From contig JAJZRM010000037.1 of assembly GCA_021802685.1 (NCBI GenBank), positions 1 to 12,182 of the forward strand: a DNA stretch of 12,182 bases. Reading direction: 5' to 3'. Each line of letters begins with the position of its first letter. Position 1 is the stretch's first letter. The notes under the pieces were generated by a model. The model ran no database searches and was not told where the DNA came from. It saw only the letters and a program-made list of their open reading frames with translations. The translations under genes and the position numbers were made by a program. The DNA comes from Deltaproteobacteria bacterium. Its GTDB lineage: Bacteria; Desulfobacterota; Deferrimicrobia; Deferrimicrobiales; Deferrimicrobiaceae. This document shows positions 7,209-12,182 of the stretch, piece after piece.

Positions 7209-7847
7209 TCATTTCTCCCTCTTGATCAGTTTTTTCGCCTCGTCGACGTATTTGGGGAGTTCGTCCAGCTTTCCCTCGTACCGGACGATCCTGTCCAAGA
7301 TGTCGTTGATCTTGTCCACGGGGAAGACTTCCTTCCCGCTGATCTTCAACTGCTTCAGAAGTTCGTCCCGCGCCTCGCCGACCTTGGCCGCCGACATGAG
7401 GTGCGCGGTGACCGCCTGGTTCACCGTCAGCATGTCTGCGTAGTGCGCGCGCACCTCGTCCTTCATGGTCCGCTCGATGCCGTCGAGGGCGGCCATCTGG
7501 GACGCCCGCCTGGCGTAGATCTCCTTCGTGGCCGCCTCCGCGAATTGCAGCATGACCTTCCCCTTTTCGGAAGGCGTTCCGGCCTTTTCGATCTGGCCCA
7601 GCACGTCGGATTCCTTCACGAACCGGCCGAGAAAGTCGGGAATCCATTTATCCTTCATGAAATCGTCGACCCGGGTCCGTCGCTCGTTCACGTAACCTTC
7701 GATGAGGTTCAAATGGGCTGCCTGCGCGGAGTTGATCATCCCCGTCAGCTCCTGGCTGAGCTGGGCGGACTCCTTCGGGACGTGGGCGCAACCCGCGAGA
7801 ATCGCGATAGCGATAACAAACACGACCGGCCGACATCTCTTGAGCAT
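7209..7847 (-). CDS. Helical lipoprotein of unknown function, first gene of its operon
   Basis: From ATG 7847 the product is 212 residues. It has a textbook lipoprotein signal: charged MLKRCR, a hydrophobic stretch (PVVFVIAIAI), then lipobox LAGC with lipidated Cys20. AAGGAG lies 6 bases upstream of this ATG. Earlier in-frame ATGs (7949, 7919) would put about 24-34 residues before the signal and are less likely, although a GAGGGAG lies near them. The mature chain is almost entirely charged helix with coiled-coil character (about 25-210), ending in a Lys-rich tail (VDEAKKLIKREK). It has no enzymatic motif that I can see. It should be anchored to a membrane facing the periplasm. It leads the set with the 87-residue protein, the phospholipase-like protein and the second lipoprotein. 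Confidence 0.82.
   Translation of the reverse strand: MLKRCRPVVFVIAIAILAGCAHVPKESAQLSQELTGMINSAQAAHLNLIEGYVNERRTRVDDFMKDKWIPDFLGRFVKESDVLGQIEKAGTPSEKGKVMLQFAEAATKEIYARRASQMAALDGIERTMKDEVRAHYADMLTVNQAVTAHLMSAAKVGEARDELLKQLKISGKEVFPVDKINDILDRIVRYEGKLDELPKYVDEAKKLIKREK
7215..7220 (-). promoter_or_regulatory. Ribosome binding site favouring the start at 7206
   Basis: AGGGAG on the - strand lies within the last codons of the upstream lipoprotein gene. It is 8 bases from ATG 7206 but only 2 from ATG 7212. Confidence 0.5.
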
Positions 7848-8187
7848 GATCGACTCCTTCGGGATCGAATCACGAACCGGGAACGGAAAAGTTCGATGTG
7901 TCGAGGCGGGCGTGGACATCGCGGACATCTCCCTCTGATCGAGGTTCAATCCATCGCTCTATTGGAATCCCCTTCGCTTATCGGGTCAAGGAATATCTCC
8001 GGGGGTTATTCCGTTGCATATCCATTAGTTACCAACGACTCGCGATAGCGCCTCGTTGACTGAAAACCCCTTGACCGATCACTGTCCCTTGATCTTCCTC
8101 CGTTAAACTCTTTTCCCCGACGATTGATGAGTGAAACCGTCCCCGGCGGAAGATCCGGCCGAACGGTACCTCGTTCACCGTTTCCTG
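7848..8187. other. 340-base gene-free stretch between two - strand operons
   Basis: No convincing ORF lies here. It is more AT-rich than its surroundings. It holds the candidate promoter at 7961-7989 for the lipoprotein operon and a short inverted repeat just downstream of the helicase stop (AACGGT 8162-8167 and ACCGTT 8177-8182) without a T-run. A tRNA T-arm-like decamer (GGTTCAATCC, about 7943-7952) is present, but no tRNA body accompanies it. Confidence 0.6.
7961..7989 (-). promoter_or_regulatory. Candidate sigma-70-type promoter for the lipoprotein/phospholipase operon
   Basis: On the - strand, TTGACC (7984-7989) and TCCAAT (7961-7966) are 17 bases apart, resembling -35 and -10 boxes. 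Transcription would begin near 7954, about 107 bases before the chosen ATG at 7847. The -10 match is only 4 of 6, so this is tentative. Confidence 0.35.
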
Positions 8188-9552
8188 TCAGGCCAAGGAG
8201 GTAAGCCTCGGGATCGTCATGATCCGCCCCGCGCGCCGGAGTTCGTCCATGATGAACAGGTGGGATCGCCACCCTTCGAATTCGGGATCCTGGGGAACGC
8301 CGAGCACGCGATCCCCGACGGGGGCGTACCGAAGCAACATCTCCCTGATCCCTCCGCGCGCGACGATGATGCAAGCGTTCTTGTGCCGAGACATCATCAC
8401 GCAGAGCCTACCGGCGTCCAGATGGAACCGGCTCGCGTCGACGCGCCCCGAGAGGGGATGGTGGACGAGCATGACGGGGCGTTCCAGTCCTTGAAAACGA
8501 TCGCTCGTCTCCACGAACACTTGCGACATGTTCCGGGGTAACCGCTCCCGCACCGCGTTCACCTGGACCACATGGGCGCAGGCGACTCCAACCATATTGG
8601 GTTCTAGCAACCTGGCATCGTGTCCGTCCCACACCTGAATCCGGCGTCGGACAAGACGCATGATCAAACCTACGAGGGTATTGGCCAGATCCTCGTCAAC
8701 CGGGTTTGTTACGCGGGGAGGGAGCTCCGCCATGACGATGCTCGCCCCTGAGCGCAAACGGTCTATCGGGGAGTCTAGCGGGGTCTCACCGGGAGATCCC
8801 GCGGTCAGTTTCCGGCCCTCAGGGCCGCAGAGGGAGACAAACGGGAGGTTTGGATAGAAGGCGGACTGCACGATCCGCACGGTGTCCGGAGGAAGCCTCC
8901 TCGACACGGGCAGGGAAAGTCTGCAGATGTCCGGATGCCTGGCCGCAAGGGCTTGCGGGCATGGGACGTGCGGACCCGCAGGGTCGTCTTTCCAGCGGCC
9001 GACGTCGCACCGGATGACTGGGGTGATCTGGCCGGGATCCCCGACGAGCACGATCCGGCGGGCCAGCCCGGCGATCTGCTGGAACCTGAAATCGGGCAGT
9101 TGGTACGCCTCGTCGACGACCTGGCAATCGAAAGATAGGTTCGGCCCGTCGAAGTAGGCCCACTTCTCCGCGTTGGCGATGACCACGGACGGGCCCGTCG
9201 GAAGGTCTCTCGAATCGTTGATCATGCGGATGTTGCCGAGTTCTAGGACTTCGTTCGGGACGACCATGTCCTTCCTCAGGAAAAGCGTGAACTGGAGTCG
9301 AGGGAATCCCCTTCCCAGCCGCCTTGCGAGATCAAAAGCCTGCTCATTCGTCTGAGCGACCACCATACAGCGCTCCCCGAGCAATTCGGAGGATTGCACG
9401 GCAAGGCACTCCACGACGTACGTCTTCCCCGCACCCGGGGGAGAATCGAGCAACACGATTGGCCTCCTTTCCCACTGAGTTAAGAGCACAGCGCGGACGG
9501 CGTCGGCGGCAGCAGCCTCGGCATCTGATGCAGAAACGAATGGCACGCTCAT
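8188..9552 (-). CDS. Dna2/Upf1-like superfamily 1B helicase
   Basis: This 454-residue ATPase should move along single-stranded DNA or RNA. All core motifs are visible: I PPGAGKTY (38-45), Ia VVAQTNEQAFDLARRL (64-79), II VVDEAYQL (145-152), III GDPGQITPV (171-179), IV region LSLPVSRRLPP (212-222), V TSDRFQGLERPVML (349-362) and VI GRLCVMMSRHKNACIIVA (381-398). FQGLE in motif V and the motif VI pattern are hallmarks of the Dna2/Upf1 group. It is compact, with little room for the accessory 1B barrel and stalk of those enzymes. ATG 9552 overlaps the upstream stop as ATGA, with GGAGGT 6 bases before it. It is the last gene of the nuclease operon. Involvement in defence or DNA maintenance is inferred from the partners. 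Confidence 0.93.
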   Translation of the reverse strand: MSVPFVSASDAEAAAADAVRAVLLTQWERRPIVLLDSPPGAGKTYVVECLAVQSSELLGERCMVVAQTNEQAFDLARRLGRGFPRLQFTLFLRKDMVVPNEVLELGNIRMINDSRDLPTGPSVVIANAEKWAYFDGPNLSFDCQVVDEAYQLPDFRFQQIAGLARRIVLVGDPGQITPVIRCDVGRWKDDPAGPHVPCPQALAARHPDICRLSLPVSRRLPPDTVRIVQSAFYPNLPFVSLCGPEGRKLTAGSPGETPLDSPIDRLRSGASIVMAELPPRVTNPVDEDLANTLVGLIMRLVRRRIQVWDGHDARLLEPNMVGVACAHVVQVNAVRERLPRNMSQVFVETSDRFQGLERPVMLVHHPLSGRVDASRFHLDAGRLCVMMSRHKNACIIVARGGIREMLLRYAPVGDRVLGVPQDPEFEGWRSHLFIMDELRRAGRIMTIPRLTSLA

Positions 9553-10994
9553 CGAAGCACCTCCACGGCGGCGATCGGATCATCGGGCGGCCTCAGCTTC
9601 GGATACGACGGCAGGGGAATTCCATCCTCATGGGTCCAAGGGGGATCCTTGAGGCGTTGGCTGATCCTCTTACGCTTGCGGCGCAACCAGTCCCAATCGG
9701 GTTTCTCCCGCAAGAAGTCGAGTCTCGTCCCCACCCAGGTCGTGGAGAAGGTCTTCTGACCCTTGGTGACATGAAGGAGAATTCTGCTGAAGCCGTCCTG
9801 TCTCTGCACGTCGGTTACGCGAACGCACAGGCGCGAATCGCCCATACGGTACAGTTCGTCGCCGCGTCGGACGTGCAAGTTTCTTTGGTCGCTCACCAAC
9901 TCAAGACGACATTCGTATTTGCGCCTGTCGACCGGCTTTCGGAGTGCCTTCGATACCATCCCCGATAACACGTGGCCCTTGAGCATGCCTTCGAGGTGTC
10001 CCAGGTTGTCCCCGCAGAGGACGGCGGCGTCGAAATTCCGGATGGCGTCCTGCCGGATGGACATCTTGATAACGGCCGTCTTGGGCCGGTCGCGGCGGGG
10101 AAAACGTACCCCCTTGTCCAAGGCGTCCGTGAAGCGCTGGAACTCCCTCGTCTCGCGTTCCTCCAGTCTGTCGAGGCCGGGAAGCGGCGACAGTCCCATT
10201 CCGCACAGCACGGCGATGGCCTTTTGAACCGCTCCGTAGATATCTCGGACGGCGGGTTCGAGAACCTCGCGGATCTGCGCCGCTCGGGCGGCGATGACTT
10301 CGGGTGAATTGCCTCTGTTGCGCGCCACGTGATAGGCCCGGATTCTGGGAGCAAGTATCTTGGTGTCGAACTCCGGCGCCGTCTTGACGCCCATCGGGGT
10401 GTGCTGCGCCTGGAAAACGGCTTCGAGGACATTTACCCCTCTCGGAGGATCAATCCAGGTGAGCACGCTTCCGAGATGCTGGTCCTCCCCGTCGTGCTGG
10501 CCGGTCGCCCAATGCAGCTTCAGCACGTCCGTCGCGGCGTGCAGGACCTGCTGCCCGGCAACGCCATACCGCTCCGCCGCGTACGTCAGACACTCCCCGA
10601 GACGCTTTACCTGCTCATCGTCCGGGAAGTGGCGCAAGCGGTCCGCCAGCATGTCCAGAAGGGCAACGGCGGGAGCCGAGGAGACCCACAACTGCGGATG
10701 CGTACCGGCGGTCCGGCACGCCCGGTAATAGGTTTCCATGGCGGCTCCGAGCCCGGAAAAGAGCAGATACTGATCCTCACGGAAACGCGGATCGGGGACA
10801 AAAAGGATCTCCGGGGGTTGGCCGGCTCTTCCGAAAGCGACGATGTGGATGGTCGCGTCCTCCCCCGCCATCGAAAGCGGACTGACGACCAGCGCATCCG
10901 GCTGTACGACGGTCTTCATGTGGGTTGCGATCCGCATGGCGCGGCCATGTCCGTATGCGAGCAGCCGGGAGAGCAAGTCTAGATCAACGCCCAT
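9549..10994 (-). CDS. Unrecognised 481-residue middle protein of the nuclease-helicase operon
   Basis: I do not recognise the family. The N-terminal half (1-210) is mixed alpha/beta (DATIHIVAFG, PEILFVPDPRFREDQYLLFSG, QLWVSSAPAVALLDMLADRL) with a His/Asp-rich patch at 161-173 (HWATGQHDGEDQH). A helical segment follows (about 215-290). Near 305-350 is KTAVIKMSIRQDAIRNFDAAVLCGDN. Residues about 360-425 are strand-rich (YECRLELV, LHVRRGDELYRMGD, LCVRVTDV, RILLHVTKG) and look like a small beta-barrel. The C-terminus is basic (WLRRKRKRISQRLKD), suiting nucleic-acid contact. It overlaps the nuclease gene by 11 bases and the helicase gene by 4, so tight co-expression is expected. ATG 10994 follows an AAAGGTGGTG site. 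A bridging or substrate-recognition role is inference. Confidence 0.9.
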   Translation of the reverse strand: MGVDLDLLSRLLAYGHGRAMRIATHMKTVVQPDALVVSPLSMAGEDATIHIVAFGRAGQPPEILFVPDPRFREDQYLLFSGLGAAMETYYRACRTAGTHPQLWVSSAPAVALLDMLADRLRHFPDDEQVKRLGECLTYAAERYGVAGQQVLHAATDVLKLHWATGQHDGEDQHLGSVLTWIDPPRGVNVLEAVFQAQHTPMGVKTAPEFDTKILAPRIRAYHVARNRGNSPEVIAARAAQIREVLEPAVRDIYGAVQKAIAVLCGMGLSPLPGLDRLEERETREFQRFTDALDKGVRFPRRDRPKTAVIKMSIRQDAIRNFDAAVLCGDNLGHLEGMLKGHVLSGMVSKALRKPVDRRKYECRLELVSDQRNLHVRRGDELYRMGDSRLCVRVTDVQRQDGFSRILLHVTKGQKTFSTTWVGTRLDFLREKPDWDWLRRKRKRISQRLKDPPWTHEDGIPLPSYPKLRPPDDPIAAVEVLR

Positions 10995-12102
10995 GGTTCA
11001 CCACCTTTCGGTAGGCCCTCAACGCCTCCTGAAGAGCATTTCGTAACCTCTGTTCCTTCCAGCAGACTGTGGAATCGCTCCTGTCGTGAAGTAGTTCGAG
11101 AGCGCGATTTATCGACCCCGCCCCGGCAAGCTCCTCCTTCACGCGGTTTCCGAGAAGAACGGGGTTGCCGGCCACGATCGCCTGCCTCTTGCAGACCCCC
11201 GCCAGCGCGCAGTTCTCCCGGCAGCTTTCGAGGTAGTTGTTCGGGATGAGGTCGAGCGTTGTGGGGTCGTCGAGCGTGGACCCGGGCCGTATTAGTCCCT
11301 TCACCTCGTCTATGGTCCGATCGGCCTCGTTCTGCACGCGTGCAATGGAATACACCTCCCCCTTGAGCGGCATGGACCGAAGAACCGGGAAATTCGACCC
11401 GGGCCTGCGCAGTATCAGGTCCGCGGTGGCGGGCACGAGAGACTCGGGATCCGCGACCCCGAGACGGGAAGCGGCGTGCCGCAGGGCGACCACCGCGACC
11501 GCAACCTGTCGGCAGGCGTTGCGTACGTCGGCGGGGTCCGTTTTCCCGCCGCGGTCGGGATACGACTTGACCTCGACGGGGGTGTAGAACCGCTCCGAAT
11601 CGGCGGCGACGAGGGCATCCGGCTCTATGTCGTGTTCCGACCCCAGGAGGGGGACGGGCAATCTTGGTTTGATGAGGATATTGGGCGCCTCGGGGTCGCG
11701 GACAAGCTTCTTGAGCAGCAGTCCATCGGTCAGGGTCCACCGCTTGGAGGCTTCGGCGAATTGGAATTGCGGCCGGAGGTCCGGGACAAAGCAGACCCTA
11801 CACTCAGTGGGGCCCAACCGTCCCGCCGCCCGATACAGGTCAAGCAACCCGGCAGCGCCGTTTTCGAGGAGCCTGCGCTCGAACTTGTTTCCCGCGGAAA
11901 GAGCAAAATGGGACTCCTCCTCCTCTGCGGGAAATCCGTATATATCGCGTGCGGCGGACGCTGGAATCACGCCAATCATTACAAGCGTCCGAAGTCTTAG
12001 GCATCCGGGGTTGCGTGCCACCCGCTCCAAGCCGCGTGCACCGGGCTCCTCGGAGGGCAGCCGTCCGCGAAGTCTTTCGAGCAGCAGCGTCATGTCTTCC
12101 AT
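10984..12102 (-). CDS. Cas4/AddB/Dna2-type iron-sulfur PD-(D/E)XK nuclease
   Basis: The 372-residue product has the layout of RecB-family nucleases with a 4Fe-4S cluster. Candidate active-site elements are GNKFERRLLE (71-80), Asp162 (IEPDALVA) and Glu177-x-Lys179 (PVEVKSYPD), followed by the helix around Gln199 (ACRQVAVAVVAL). One cysteine near the N-terminus (C34, NPGCLRLRTL) and three near the C-terminus (C294-x3-C298-x5-C304) reproduce the split cluster arrangement of Cas4, AddB and Dna2. The usual spacing there is Cx2Cx5C, so one extra residue is present. It is longer than typical Cas4, and no cas1 or cas2 is nearby, so a CRISPR adaptation role is unlikely. AGGAGG lies 5 to 6 bases before ATG 12102. 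It is the first visible gene of the operon. DNA end-processing or cleavage with the helicase is inferred. Confidence 0.88.
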   Translation of the reverse strand: MEDMTLLLERLRGRLPSEEPGARGLERVARNPGCLRLRTLVMIGVIPASAARDIYGFPAEEEESHFALSAGNKFERRLLENGAAGLLDLYRAAGRLGPTECRVCFVPDLRPQFQFAEASKRWTLTDGLLLKKLVRDPEAPNILIKPRLPVPLLGSEHDIEPDALVAADSERFYTPVEVKSYPDRGGKTDPADVRNACRQVAVAVVALRHAASRLGVADPESLVPATADLILRRPGSNFPVLRSMPLKGEVYSIARVQNEADRTIDEVKGLIRPGSTLDDPTTLDLIPNNYLESCRENCALAGVCKRQAIVAGNPVLLGNRVKEELAGAGSINRALELLHDRSDSTVCWKEQRLRNALQEALRAYRKVVNHGR

Positions 12103-12182
12103 CTCACCCTCCTCGAAGGGTCGTCTCGCCGTCTACCGGTCGAGAAGCGCTTCCCAACCGCCGCGACAGAGAAAGAATAGCG
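12103..12182 (-). promoter_or_regulatory. Leader of the nuclease-helicase operon with a 10-base palindrome
   Basis: Upstream of the nuclease ATG, the perfect palindrome GAAGCGCTTC (12144-12153) sits about 42 bases before the start. A weak -10-like TATTCT (12174-12179, - strand) is close to the window edge, with its -35 outside. The palindrome could be a repressor site, but 10 bases can also occur by chance. Confidence 0.25.

Noticed and set aside
6550..7443. 297-residue + strand open frame
   Set aside because: It is antisense to the phospholipase-like, 87-residue and lipoprotein genes, crosses their boundaries, and has no family signature. It is a GC-rich shadow frame, as are the frames at 7143-8048, 5346-6005, 3080-3652, 9324-9968 and 11476-12000.
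7213..7647. N-terminal extension of the 87-residue protein to a 234-residue product
   Set aside because: The extension is low-complexity Arg/Gly-rich sequence out of phase with the lipoprotein gene. The real gene has its own ribosome site and start at 7206 or 7212.
7936..7970. tRNA T-arm-like sequence around GGTTCAATCC, possible tRNA gene or attachment-site fragment
   Set aside because: The T stem has a mismatch. No matching acceptor 5' half, D arm or anticodon arm lies about 70 bases upstream on the + strand, and no terminal CCA follows.
8056..8084. TTGACT on the + strand as a promoter pointing right
   Set aside because: No acceptable -10 box at 16-18 bases, and it would transcribe into the antisense of the helicase gene with no + strand gene to serve.
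8162..8182. Inverted repeat AACGGT/ACCGTT just after the helicase stop as a terminator
   Set aside because: The stem is only 6 bases with a 9-base loop, and no T-run follows on the - strand.
1..12182. CRISPR array or CRISPR-associated transposon
   Set aside because: No regularly spaced repeats and no Cas12k, Cas6, Cas7 or Cas8-like protein are present. The Cas4-like nuclease is instead tied to a helicase operon.

Overview
The window comes from a GC-rich bacterium. Third codon positions are mostly G or C, and strong GGAGG-type ribosome sites precede most genes. Two lipoproteins with signal-peptidase II lipoboxes make a Gram-negative-type envelope the likely setting. A deltaproteobacterium-like or similar environmental lineage would fit, but nothing here fixes the taxon.

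Region 1 (about 1-3086, + strand) is the transposition core of a Tn7/Tn5053-like element. It holds the 3' part of a DDE transposase (TnsB/TniA type), an AAA+ regulator (TnsC/TniB type) and a zinc-finger target selector (TniQ/TnsD type). The three overlap or abut as one operon. No tnsA, resolvase, Cas12k, Cascade gene or CRISPR array is visible, and neither transposon end could be located.

Region 2 (3182-7847) lies on the - strand, convergent with tniQ, and reads as accessory cargo in two gene sets. The first in transcription order runs leftward from 7847: a helical lipoprotein, an 87-residue helical protein, a zinc-dependent phospholipase C-like protein, and a second, cysteine-rich lipoprotein. 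The second set runs from 5330 to 3182: a trypsin-like serine protease with no signal peptide, and a 331-residue partner of unknown family.

Region 3 (8188-12102) is a tightly overlapping - strand operon. It encodes a Cas4/AddB/Dna2-type iron-sulfur PD-(D/E)XK nuclease, a 481-residue protein of unknown family with a beta-rich C-terminal part, and a Dna2/Upf1-like superfamily 1B helicase. The gene order repeats the domain order of eukaryotic Dna2 (nuclease, beta-barrel, helicase) as three separate proteins. The operon looks like a DNA-processing defence or maintenance module and is the most interesting feature here.

Taken together, this is probably a mobile island: a transposition core next to three multi-gene cassettes that resemble anti-phage or interbacterial conflict systems. 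The cassette functions are inferred from domains and context. I do not recognise the 481-residue protein, the protease partner or the 87-residue protein.
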